A stretch of DNA of 64,000 nt, from assembly GCA_016716385.1 (NCBI GenBank), contig JADJWL010000005.1, forward strand, positions 62,001-126,000, written 5' to 3'. Source of the DNA: Bryobacterales bacterium. Its GTDB lineage: Bacteria; Acidobacteriota; Terriglobia; Bryobacterales; Bryobacteraceae. Below the pieces are notes generated by a model. The model was given only the letters and a program-made list of their open reading frames with translations. It was not told the DNA's origin and did not search any database. The stretch's first letter is position 1. Each line of letters opens with the position of its first letter. Shown piece by piece: positions 46,414 to 54,554 of the stretch. The position numbers were made by a program, and so were the translations under genes.

Positions 46414-47009
46414 TGGACGCCGCGCTGCCGCCGCCTGATCTGGCTTCCCGTGAACCATTGTGGCGAAGAGCCGATGCGGCCCAGCCATGGTACCGATGCC
46501 ATGCCTCCTCGAAGTCCCCGCTACATTTCGGCAGACGCCGCTTCCATCGGTGGGACGATCCTGACGGAGAGTATGGCGTCCTGTATTTGGCCGAAGATCC
46601 CTACGGCGCATTCCTCGAATCCATTGGCCGGGCATTTCTGCGGACACGATTCGTCCCGCGAACGGTGCTGGAGTCGACGGCACTGGCAGAAATCCGCTTT
46701 CAGGGCGGGCTGAAGCTGGTGGATTTGGCGGCGTCGGCGGGCCTCACTCGCCTTGGGGCGGAAGGCAGTATCGCCGCAGGCACGGATTATCAGGTGTCCC
46801 AGGCGTGGTCGCGCGCGATCCATGTACACAGGACCGGGCCGGATGGCCTCTACTACCCCTCGCGCTTCGATCCCGCACGGCGGTCCTGCGCCGTGTTTGA
46901 CAGGCGTGCGGCGGATGCCAAGGTCATCAGGCGGCTCGGTTCCTGGTCCCGGCAGACACAACTCCTCGGGCAGGTCTTGGACCACTACGGCTTCGGGACA
47001 GACATGTAG
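46413..47009 (+). CDS. RES-domain toxin
   Basis: A 198-residue protein with a RES domain: WYRCH (Arg28), FGRRRFHRWDDPDGEYGVLYLAED (Tyr54, Glu61) and AFLESIGR (Glu69, Ser70). Characterised RES toxins degrade cellular NAD and arrest growth. The GTG start overlaps the antitoxin stop. The C-terminal region (LYYPSRFDP, RSCAVFDR) is normal for the family, so the gene looks intact. Chromosomal location and no adjacent mobile element are noted. Confidence 0.8.
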   Translation: MDAALPPPDLASREPLWRRADAAQPWYRCHASSKSPLHFGRRRFHRWDDPDGEYGVLYLAEDPYGAFLESIGRAFLRTRFVPRTVLESTALAEIRFQGGLKLVDLAASAGLTRLGAEGSIAAGTDYQVSQAWSRAIHVHRTGPDGLYYPSRFDPARRSCAVFDRRAADAKVIRRLGSWSRQTQLLGQVLDHYGFGTDM

Positions 47010-47014
47010 CCCTG

Positions 47015-48409
47015 TCACCCCAGCACGGGCTGGATCACGTGACCGTGCACATCAGTCAGCCGGCGCTGGATGCCGTTGTGATACCAGGTGAGTTTTTCGT
47101 GATCCAGGCCCAGCAGGTGGAGCAGCGTGGCGTGGAAGTCGTACACCGTGGCCACGTCCTCGACCGCCTTGCGTCCGAACTCGTCAGTAGCGCCGTGGCT
47201 GACCCCGCCCTTGACTCCGGCCCCCAGGAACCAGACTGTGGACGCGTCGGGATTGTGGTCGCGGCCGAGGGTGCCGTCCTGATGCGTGGGCATGCGGCCG
47301 AACTCGGTCGTCCACACAACGACGGTATCGGCGAGGAGACCGCGCTGGTCGAGATCGCGCAACAGGCCCGCCGTCGGCCGGTCGAGTACCGGGCAGTGCC
47401 GTTCGTAATCGGCCTGAAGCGTCTTGTGGGCGTCCCAGTTCAGCAGGCCGTCGACCCCCGACGCCCTCGACCCGCAGAACAGCGTAACATAGCGGACGTC
47501 GCGCTCCAGCAACCGGCGGGCGAGCAGGCAGTTGCGGGCATACGCCGCAACCAGCGGATTCGCGTCGTCGACCCCGTAGAGCGCGCGGGTGGCGGCCGTC
47601 TCTTTGGAGAAGTCCGAGACTTCGGGCGCGGAAAGCTGCATCCGCGCCGCCAGTTCATAGGAGGCGATGCGCGCTTCGAGGTCGCTGTCCCCCGGGAAGC
47701 GGGCGGCGTGACGCCGGTTCAGGAACGCTGCGAAGGCGCGGGTGGCTTCGTCTTCGGTCTCGCTGACGGGCCGGGCCAGGTCGCGAATCGGCTCGGCGGC
47801 GTTGAACACGATCGCCTGGTGCTGGGCGGGCAGGAAACCGGAGGTCCAGTTCGCCGGACCCGATGGCGGAGTCCCACGGATGTCCGGGATGGCGACGTAG
47901 GCCGGCAGATTCTCGTTCTCCGAGCCAAGCGCGTAGGTGACCCACGCGCCCGCCGAAGGGAATCCTTCGAGGACGAAGCCCGTATTCATGAAGACGCAGG
48001 CGGGTCCGTGGGTGTTCGTCTTCGACGTCATAGAGTGGACGAAGGCCATCCGGTCCGCCCACTCGCCCAGATGCGGTAGAAGTTCCGTGATCCACTTGCC
48101 GGACTGACCCTGTTGCCGGAACGTCCACGGACTGCGCATCAGGTTGCCGTTCTTGCCCTGGAACGAGACGAAGTCTTCTCCGCCGGGCAGGGGCTTCCCG
48201 TGGAAGCGCTCCAAGGCCGGTTTGTAGTCGAAGGTGTCGATGTGGGACACGCCGCCGGGACAGAAGATCTGCAGGACACGGCGCGCCTTCGGGCTGAAAT
48301 GCGGCGCACGAGGGGTAGCGCCAGCCAGGCTGGCGAACGCAATGCCGGCCAATCCCGCGCCCATGTCGCCCAGGAATCCGCGCCGGCTGAGGCTTGTGCG
48401 GCACGCCAT
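47015..48409 (-). CDS. Tat-exported DUF1501 protein
   Basis: A 464-residue protein with a Tat signal (SRRGFLGDMGAGLAGIAFA) and one DUF1501 domain, related in fold to alkaline phosphatases and sulfatases. Typical text includes PGGVSHIDTFDYKP, MTSKTNTHGPACVFMNTGF, TTEFGRMPTHQDGTLGRDHNP and DFHATLLHLLGLDHEKLTW. In Planctomycetota and Acidobacteriota these genes usually follow a DUF1549/DUF1553 cytochrome gene; here no such partner is adjacent. The function is not established. Confidence 0.85.
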   Translation of the reverse strand: MACRTSLSRRGFLGDMGAGLAGIAFASLAGATPRAPHFSPKARRVLQIFCPGGVSHIDTFDYKPALERFHGKPLPGGEDFVSFQGKNGNLMRSPWTFRQQGQSGKWITELLPHLGEWADRMAFVHSMTSKTNTHGPACVFMNTGFVLEGFPSAGAWVTYALGSENENLPAYVAIPDIRGTPPSGPANWTSGFLPAQHQAIVFNAAEPIRDLARPVSETEDEATRAFAAFLNRRHAARFPGDSDLEARIASYELAARMQLSAPEVSDFSKETAATRALYGVDDANPLVAAYARNCLLARRLLERDVRYVTLFCGSRASGVDGLLNWDAHKTLQADYERHCPVLDRPTAGLLRDLDQRGLLADTVVVWTTEFGRMPTHQDGTLGRDHNPDASTVWFLGAGVKGGVSHGATDEFGRKAVEDVATVYDFHATLLHLLGLDHEKLTWYHNGIQRRLTDVHGHVIQPVLG

Positions 48410-48430
48410 GGCCCGTATGGTAGCAGACTG

Positions 48431-48679
48431 TCAGGCGCCTGCTCTGAGCAACGCGATCACCGCCGCCAGGTGCCGCTGCAGGGCGTGTGGACGCTCTCGT
48501 TCAAGGACCTGGACCGCGGCCGCCGCCTGCTCCAGCAGCAGCAACCGTTCCGCGGTCTCATGCCGCGCCGCCAGCACCATCAAACATTGCCAGGAACAGG
48601 CTACCTCCTTCTCTCCCTCGTGCACGACCTCGATCGCCTCCCCGACCGGTTCGCCACACTGTGTACACACTGGCCGCAT
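48431..48679 (-). CDS. small Cys-pair protein
   Basis: An 82-residue protein with CxxC (C5, C8) and CxxxC (C28, C32), suggesting a treble-clef-like zinc site, followed by a long Ala/Leu/Arg helix. A strong ribosome site (GAGGAGG) lies at the right distance before the ATG, which supports it as real. No family is recognised. Confidence 0.6.
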   Translation of the reverse strand: MRPVCTQCGEPVGEAIEVVHEGEKEVACSWQCLMVLAARHETAERLLLLEQAAAAVQVLERERPHALQRHLAAVIALLRAGA

Positions 48680-48756
48680 AACAGGGCCTCCTCGCCCGGC
48701 GATTCACGCCGTTCCATGTATAGTGCGCAAAAGAAGGGAAAGTTCTCAGAAAATTT

Positions 48757-51700
48757 TCAGGCGGCCGGTTCGGCCACAGGTTCGCGCCGGGTGAACCACT
48801 GGCGCACCTCTTCGAGCAGCGAATAGCCGACCGGAACGACGAGCAGCGTTAACAGCAAACAGAGGGTCTGTCCCCCGATGATCGTGACGGCGATGGCGGA
48901 GCGCTGCGAGGCGCCGGCGCCGATTCCGATCGCGGTGGGGATCAGGCCGGCGACGATCGAAAACGTCGTCATCAGAATCGGCCGCAGACGCACGCGGTTG
49001 GCCTCGAGAATCGCGTCCCGCAGCGGCATGCCCTGCGCCCGCAACTGGTTCATATAGTCGATCTGCAGGATCCCGTTCTTCTTCACGATGCCCAGTAGCA
49101 GCAGGAACCCAAGCGCGCTGAACAGGTTCAGCGAGCGCCCCGTGGCGATCAGCGAGAACAGCGCGAAGGGAATGGAGAGCGGCAGCGTCATCATGATAAT
49201 GAACGGGTGGGTCAGGCTCTCAAACTGCGCCGCCAGGACCATGTACATGAAGATGGAGGCCAGCGAGATCGCCAGGATCATGTTCAGCGTGGTCTCTTCG
49301 AGCACTTTGACCTGGCCCGAGAAACGCAACTGGTAGCCGGGCGGCAACCCGGCGTTCTCGATCACAGCCTGGGTATCGGCCGCCGCCTGCGCGAGCGAAT
49401 GGCCCTGCGCGACGTTGCCATAGACGCCGATGGCGAACTGGCGGCTGTAGCGGTCAATGCGCCCGGGGCCGAAGCCGCGTTCGAGATCGGCCACAGAGTC
49501 CAGGCGGATCAGCCCGAGGCGCGTCGAGGGCACCAGCAGCCGGCTCAACACCGACGGGTCATCCCGCTGTTCGGGCAGCAGGCGCATCATCACCGGGTAC
49601 TGTTCGGAGCCCTCTTTGAATGTGGAAATCTGATCCTCACCCGACATGAGCAGGCGCACGGCTCCGGCGATGTCCGATACGCGGACGCCGAGGTCCGACG
49701 CCCGTGCGCGGTCGACATTCACCTGGAGTTCCGGGTTGCTCAAGTTGATCGCCACGCGTGCATCGACCACCGAAGGGGTCTTCAGCAGGTCGGCGATCAC
49801 CTTCTTGGCGATTTCGGCGAGCACGTTGAGATCCGGACCCAGCATCATGCCGCGGACCGGGGCGAACGAATCGCGGCCGCCGAGGATGTTGGGAAAGTTG
49901 ATGCGCGGCCGGGCGAACGGATAGTCGGCGATGATCTTGCGCATGTGCGACGCCATCGTCTCGATGTCTTCCCGCTTATCGCGGTCCTCAAGGAGGATCG
50001 TCATGAACGCCGTCGTCACGCGGTCCAGGACGAGAGAAGAGCGGGGCATCGTCGCGATGACGCCGGGGATCTTCTCAATTCGCTCGGCGATCTCCAGGGT
50101 GACTTTCGTCGTCGCTTCGAGCGACGATCCGTCCGGCATCTCAAGAAACACGCTGAGCTCGTTCTGGTCTTCCTGCGGCATCCAGTCGCGGCCGATTCGC
50201 TGGTAGAGCGGGAAGGTCGAGGCGAAGGTGAGCAGCGCGACGCCGACGATGACCCAGCGGCGCCCCAGGCTCCACTCGAGGATCGCCAGGTATGCCCGGT
50301 CCACCCACGTCGTCTTATGGCCGTGCGCCTTCCCGCCGCCATCTTTCCGCTTGAACATTCGCGCGCTCAGTGTCGGAGTCAGCGTGAAGGCGACCAGCAT
50401 CGAGACCATGATCGACACAGCCATGGTCCAGCCAAACTCGTTGACGAACCGGCGCGCGTAACCGGACATGAAGGCGATCGGCACGAAGATGATGACGAGC
50501 GACAGCGTCGTCGCCATCACGGCCAGTCCGATCTCGCGCGTGGCGCCGATCGCCGCGGCCATCGGTTCGACGCCCTTCTCGTTGATCCAGCGGTAGATGT
50601 TCTCGAGCACGATGATGGCGTCGTCGATGACGATGCCCACGGCCAGTGTCAACCCGAGCAGCGTCATCGAGTTCAGCGTGTAGCCGAGCAGCCGGATCAC
50701 GACAAAGGTGGCGATGATCGACGTGGGAATGGCGATCGCGCTGATCAGGACCGTGCGCCAGTCCCGGATGAACAGCCAGACGATCAGCGAAGCGAACAGG
50801 CTGCCCAGAATCAGGTGCTCTTCAAGCGACTTGACCGAGTTCTTGATGTAGGTGGACTGGTCAAGGACGATGTTGGTCGTGACGCCCGACGGCAGTTCGG
50901 AGGCAAGCCGGGTCAACCGCTCCTTGACGGCGGTCGCGATTTCGACTGTATTGGTCCCGCTCTGCCGCCGCACTTCCACGATAACGGCGGGTTGGCCCTT
51001 GAAATAGGCGAAATTCCGCGGTTCCGCAATGCCGTCCTCGGCATAGCCCACATCGCGGACGCGGATCGGCGAACCCTCGACGTTCTTGACGATGATGCCG
51101 TTGAACTCGTCGACGTGGTCGATGCGGCCAAGGGTCCGCACGCCGACCTCGGAGGCGCCGCGCACGATGCGTCCGCCTGGCGCCTCGATGTTCTCGTCGC
51201 GGATGGCGCGCTCGACATCCTGGGCGGTCAGTCGGTAGCCGGAGAGCTTGTTGATATCGAGGAACAGGTTGACCTGGCGCTTCCGCCCGCCCACGATATC
51301 CACCGCGCCGACGCCGTTCACGGTCTCGATCGCGCGGCGGATCTGCTTGTCCGCGATCTCGGTCAGCTCCCGCGCCGGACGGTTGCCGGAGACCGCCATC
51401 GTGATGATCGGGTCGGAATCCGGGTCGGCCTTCTGGACAACGGGCGGCAGGACATTGGGCGGCATGTTGCGCATCGCCGCCGAGACTTTCTCCCGGACAT
51501 CTTCGGCGGCGTCGCCGATGTCGCGCTCGAGGACAAACGTAATGAAGAAGTTGGCCGTCCCCTCGTTGACCAGGGCGCGCATCTCTTCGATGCCGTTGAT
51601 TGACGCCAGGGTCTCTTCGAGAGGGAGGACGACTTGGGAGACGACCTCTTCCGGCGTTGCTCCGGGCAGCCGGACCCGGACGTAGATTGCCGCCGGATCG

Positions 51701-51819
51701 GTGCGCGGGAACAGGTCGACGCCAAGCTGGGAGAACGATTGCAGCCCGAGAACGACCAGGAACAGCACCAGCATGAAGGCAAACACCGGGCGGCGGACGC
51801 AGATCTCGGATAGCTTCAA
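48757..51819 (-). CDS. RND efflux transporter, inner-membrane pump (AcrB/HAE1-like)
   Basis: A 1020-residue pump with the RND plan of twelve helices and two large periplasmic loops. It has the N-terminal ICVRRPVFAFMLVLFLVVLG, the proton-relay Asp pair in GIVIDDAIIVLENIYR and a C-terminal half with FALFSLIATGRSLNLFSALGFLLLLGIVKKNGIL. It would export drugs or other toxic compounds. The TTG start has AGGAG upstream. No membrane-fusion or outer-membrane partner gene is adjacent, so partners must be encoded elsewhere. Confidence 0.92.
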   Translation of the reverse strand: MKLSEICVRRPVFAFMLVLFLVVLGLQSFSQLGVDLFPRTDPAAIYVRVRLPGATPEEVVSQVVLPLEETLASINGIEEMRALVNEGTANFFITFVLERDIGDAAEDVREKVSAAMRNMPPNVLPPVVQKADPDSDPIITMAVSGNRPARELTEIADKQIRRAIETVNGVGAVDIVGGRKRQVNLFLDINKLSGYRLTAQDVERAIRDENIEAPGGRIVRGASEVGVRTLGRIDHVDEFNGIIVKNVEGSPIRVRDVGYAEDGIAEPRNFAYFKGQPAVIVEVRRQSGTNTVEIATAVKERLTRLASELPSGVTTNIVLDQSTYIKNSVKSLEEHLILGSLFASLIVWLFIRDWRTVLISAIAIPTSIIATFVVIRLLGYTLNSMTLLGLTLAVGIVIDDAIIVLENIYRWINEKGVEPMAAAIGATREIGLAVMATTLSLVIIFVPIAFMSGYARRFVNEFGWTMAVSIMVSMLVAFTLTPTLSARMFKRKDGGGKAHGHKTTWVDRAYLAILEWSLGRRWVIVGVALLTFASTFPLYQRIGRDWMPQEDQNELSVFLEMPDGSSLEATTKVTLEIAERIEKIPGVIATMPRSSLVLDRVTTAFMTILLEDRDKREDIETMASHMRKIIADYPFARPRINFPNILGGRDSFAPVRGMMLGPDLNVLAEIAKKVIADLLKTPSVVDARVAINLSNPELQVNVDRARASDLGVRVSDIAGAVRLLMSGEDQISTFKEGSEQYPVMMRLLPEQRDDPSVLSRLLVPSTRLGLIRLDSVADLERGFGPGRIDRYSRQFAIGVYGNVAQGHSLAQAAADTQAVIENAGLPPGYQLRFSGQVKVLEETTLNMILAISLASIFMYMVLAAQFESLTHPFIIMMTLPLSIPFALFSLIATGRSLNLFSALGFLLLLGIVKKNGILQIDYMNQLRAQGMPLRDAILEANRVRLRPILMTTFSIVAGLIPTAIGIGAGASQRSAIAVTIIGGQTLCLLLTLLVVPVGYSLLEEVRQWFTRREPVAEPAA

Positions 51820-51834
51820 GCGGGGGCTCCTGAT

Positions 51835-51865
51835 ACCTGAGGGCGCATGGCGCTGGCCTTCAGGT
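51835..51865. promoter_or_regulatory. inverted repeat between the divergent RND and ABC genes
   Basis: ACCTGA (51835-51840) and TCAGGT (51860-51865) face each other across 19 bases in the 85-base gap between two divergent transporter genes. Bases outside the arms are also partly symmetrical (CTGATACCTGA and TCAGGTTACCAG). It could be an operator for both genes. Confidence 0.3.
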
Positions 51866-51904
51866 TACCAGAAGCTTCCGGCCATGAGGGAGAATCATAA
51901 CCAT

Positions 51905-53768
51905 ATGGCATCTGCCTCCGAGCGGTTCCGCACCCTCTGGCCTGACATTCGCGACCTGGTCCGGCCGCGGCGGCACCTGCTGGCGGCGGGATTCGGGTTG
52001 ATCCTGGTCAGCAGGGTCGCCGGACTCGTGCTCCCGGCTTCGACGAAGTTTCTCATCGACGACGTCATCGGCAAGCAGCGCGGGGATCTGCTGATGCCGA
52101 TTGTCCTGGCCGTCCTGGTGGCGTCTCTGGTGCAGGGGTTCAGCCTCGTTCACACTCACGCACGTGCTGTCGAAAACCGCGCAACGGCTGATCGCCGAGA
52201 TGCGGCGGAAGGTGCAGCGCCATGTCGGACGTTTACCGGTGGCCTACTACGACGCGAACAAGTCGGGGGCGCTGGTGTCGCGGATCATGACCGATGTCGA
52301 GGGGTTGCGCAACCTGATCGGTACCGGACTCGTCGAGTTCGCCGGTGGGGTGGTGACGGCGGTGTTCGCGCTCTGCGTGCTGCTCTGGATCAGCCCCGTG
52401 CTGACCGGGCTGGCGCTGCTGTTCCTGGGCGCGTTCGCGGGCGGCGTCGGCTACGGTTTCCGCACAATCCGCCCGATTTTCCGCGAGCGGAGCAAGATCC
52501 AGGCCGAGGTCAGCGGGAGGCTGACGGAGTCCCTCGGCGGTGTGCGCGTGGTCAAGGGATATCATGCCGAAGAGCGCGAGTCCAAGGTCTTTTCGGCCGG
52601 GGTGGAGCGGATCCTGCAGAACGTCCTGAAGACGCTGACGGCGCTTTCGGCGATGAGCTTCGGTGCGACGGCGTTGCTGGGGATCGTCGGAGCCGTCGTG
52701 ATGCTTGTCGGGACACGGCAGATCCTGAGCGGCGCCCTCACCCTGGGCGACTTCGTTACCTTTACGATGTTCCTGGCGTTCCTGGGAGCCCCGGTGTTTC
52801 AGATTGTCGGGGTCGGAACACAGTTGACCGAGGCGATCGCCGGCCTCGAACGGACGCGCGAGGTGCTGCGCGAGCGTCCCGAAGACGAAGACCCGCGGCG
52901 GACGATCGAGCTGCCGGTTCTGCGCGGCGACATCGTCTTCGATGGCGTCGATTTCTCGTACGAGCCCGGCCGCCCGGTCCTGCACGACATCTCGTTCCGC
53001 TCCGAACCGGGGACGGTGACGGCGTTCGTCGGCCCCAGCGGCTCGGGCAAGTCGACGATCATCGGCCTGATCGCGGCATTCTACACGCCGGAAAACGGTC
53101 GCGTTCTGGTGGACGGGATCGACCTGGCCGAGGCACGGCTCGATTCCTACCGCACGCAGCTCGGCGTGGTCCTCCAGGAGACTTTCCTGTTCGATGGCAC
53201 CATCCGCGAGAACGTCGCCTTTACCCGGCCCGATGCCGGCGAGGAGGAGGTCCGCGAGGCATGCCGGATCGCGCGTGTGGACGAATTCGCGGAAAGCTTC
53301 CCGGAGGGCTACGAGACCGTCATCGGCGAACGCGGCGTGAAGCTTTCCGGCGGGCAGCGCCAGCGCGTATCGATCGCCCGGGCGATTCTCGCCAATCCGC
53401 GGATCCTGATCCTGGACGAGGCCACCTCCAGCCTCGATTCGGAATCCGAGGCCGCCATTCAGCACGGCTTGTCGTTCCTGATGCGAGGACGGACGACCTT
53501 TGTGATTGCCCACAGGTTGTCCACGATTCGGCGCGCGGAACAGATCCTGGTTGTCGAGGCGGGGCGCATCGTCGAACGGGGCGTTCACGCAGATCTGCTG
53601 GCCGTCGCCGGACGGTACGCGGACCTCTACGCGCGCCAGCACGGCGTCGAGTCGAACCTGTTCCTGGCCCCTGGAGAAGGCGGCGCCGGCGACAATCCTG
53701 TCACGGAGTCCAAGCAGCCTGCGCGCGAGGCAAGTCTGACCGAAGCCCTGCGTCTGCTCCGCGGCTGA
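51905..53768 (+). CDS. ABC exporter (permease-ATPase fusion), with a one-base frameshift as read
   Basis: An ABC half-exporter of the MsbA type: about six helices then an ATPase with Walker A GPSGSGKST, signature LSGGQRQRVS, Walker B ILILDEATSS and the His loop IAHRLST. The frame breaks at a run of four Gs (52135-52138) after LVQG in the second or third helix. Removing one G gives VQGSASFTLTHVLSKTAQR, which joins the two halves smoothly into about 620 residues, a normal length. As read the gene would be broken; a sequence error is the likeliest cause. The substrate is unknown (lipid or drug). Confidence 0.85.
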
Positions 53769-53804
53769 CCGGCCCACCGGTACCCCGAATTTCGCAGCTT
53801 AGTA

Positions 53805-53833
53805 CTTAGATCGTTGCAAATGAGCGATCTAAG
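53805..53833. other. perfect hairpin in the leader of the repeat-protein gene
   Basis: Nine-base arms CTTAGATCG and CGATCTAAG with an 11-base loop, 37 bases after the ABC exporter stop. There is no following T tract, so it may be a transcription stop, an mRNA 3' end or an operator. Confidence 0.45.
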
Positions 53834-53867
53834 GAATCTTCCTGTCTCGACACCACCCAATTTCTAA

Positions 53868-53912
53868 GGTAAACTGCTATTTGCCGTAGGAAGGTTTACC
53901 GTAGGTCCTACG
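53868..53912. promoter_or_regulatory. cluster of inverted and direct repeats upstream of the repeat-protein gene
   Basis: GGTAAAC (53868-53874) faces GTTTACC (53894-53900). CCGTAGG occurs directly repeated at 53884-53890 and 53899-53905. CGTAGG and CCTACG form a palindrome around one base at 53900-53912. The remainder of this 252-base gap holds no gene that I can support. The cluster looks like a regulator-binding region. Confidence 0.35.
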
Positions 53913-54020
53913 TGCAAACTTCCTAGTCAGGTACTGGACCTCGCCCATTGGACTGGACAAAGGTACCAGCTACTCTAGGGGAGAAGTCGGACGAAATTCC
54001 ATTCGCACAAGGAGATACCG

Positions 54021-54485
54021 ATGACGCGCCTGTTCGAAAACAAGCTGGTCTATGCTACGATGTTCTTGCTGTTCACGATGGCCCTGGTCGTGAACTCGTT
54101 GAGTGGTGGGGCTTTGCCGTTGTTTGGCGCCGCTCCGGTGTTGGGTGCGAGCGTTGAGCAGCGCGCGGATGGTCCGTTGTTCCCGCCGCTTCCGTGGGAA
54201 CGTGCAGACGGTCCGTTGTTCCCGCCGCTTCCGTGGGAGACGGGTCGGGCGGATGGTCCGCTGTTCCCGCCGCTTCCGTGGGAGACGGGTCGGGCAGACG
54301 GTCCGTTGTTCCCGCCGCTTCCGTGGGAGACGGGTCGGGCAGATGGTCCGCTGTTCCCGCCGCTTCCGTGGGAGACGGGTCGGGCAGACGGTCCGTTGTT
54401 CCCGCCGCTTCCGTGGGAGACGGGTCGGGCGGATGGTCCGTTGTTCCCGCCGCTTCCGTGGGAACCGCGCACGTCGAATTCGTAG
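54021..54485 (+). CDS. short exported protein of seven tandem RADGPLFPPLPWE(TG) repeats
   Basis: A 154-residue protein. Residues 8-30 form a hydrophobic signal or anchor segment. From residue 48 to 148 it consists of seven copies of the 13- or 15-residue unit RADGPLFPPLPWE(TG), then PRTSNS. Copies 2-6 carry TG; copies 1 and 7 do not. Each unit has one Trp, five Pro counting flanks and an Arg that could serve as a trimming site. A strong ribosome site (AAGGAG) precedes the ATG. I recognise no characterised family. It could be a peptide precursor, a surface polyproline protein or a ligand for a partner; the following gene encodes a 7-TM protein. Confidence 0.75.
   Translation: MTRLFENKLVYATMFLLFTMALVVNSLSGGALPLFGAAPVLGASVEQRADGPLFPPLPWERADGPLFPPLPWETGRADGPLFPPLPWETGRADGPLFPPLPWETGRADGPLFPPLPWETGRADGPLFPPLPWETGRADGPLFPPLPWEPRTSNS
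54162..54464 (+). repeat. in-frame tandem repeat array, seven copies, 45-bp unit
   Basis: The unit is 45 bases (first copy 39). Silent differences alternate: copies 3 and 5 read GATGGTCCGCTG while copies 2, 4 and 6 read GACGGTCCGTTG, so the array grew by 90-base two-unit duplication. Protein sequence is identical across copies. Because 45 is a multiple of three, other frames on both strands also stay open, but these are shadows. Confidence 0.9.
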
Positions 54486-54496
54486 GCGCGCGGTTG

Positions 54497-54511
54497 GGCC
54501 GGGTTCCGGCC
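54497..54511 (+). terminator. GC hairpin after the repeat-protein gene
   Basis: GGCCGG and CCGGCC with a GTT loop, 12 bases after the repeat-gene stop. It has no T tract. It could lower read-through into, or stabilise a 3' end before, the 7-TM gene. Confidence 0.35.
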
Positions 54512-54554
54512 GATTCCTCGCGGCGACAGGGCTGAAAGGTGTTGTCGGCGCGTT

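Noticed and set aside
54162..54464. Tandem 45-bp repeats as a CRISPR array
   Set aside because: Units are contiguous without spacers, code for one invariant peptide in frame and show codon-silent variation; there are no cas genes.
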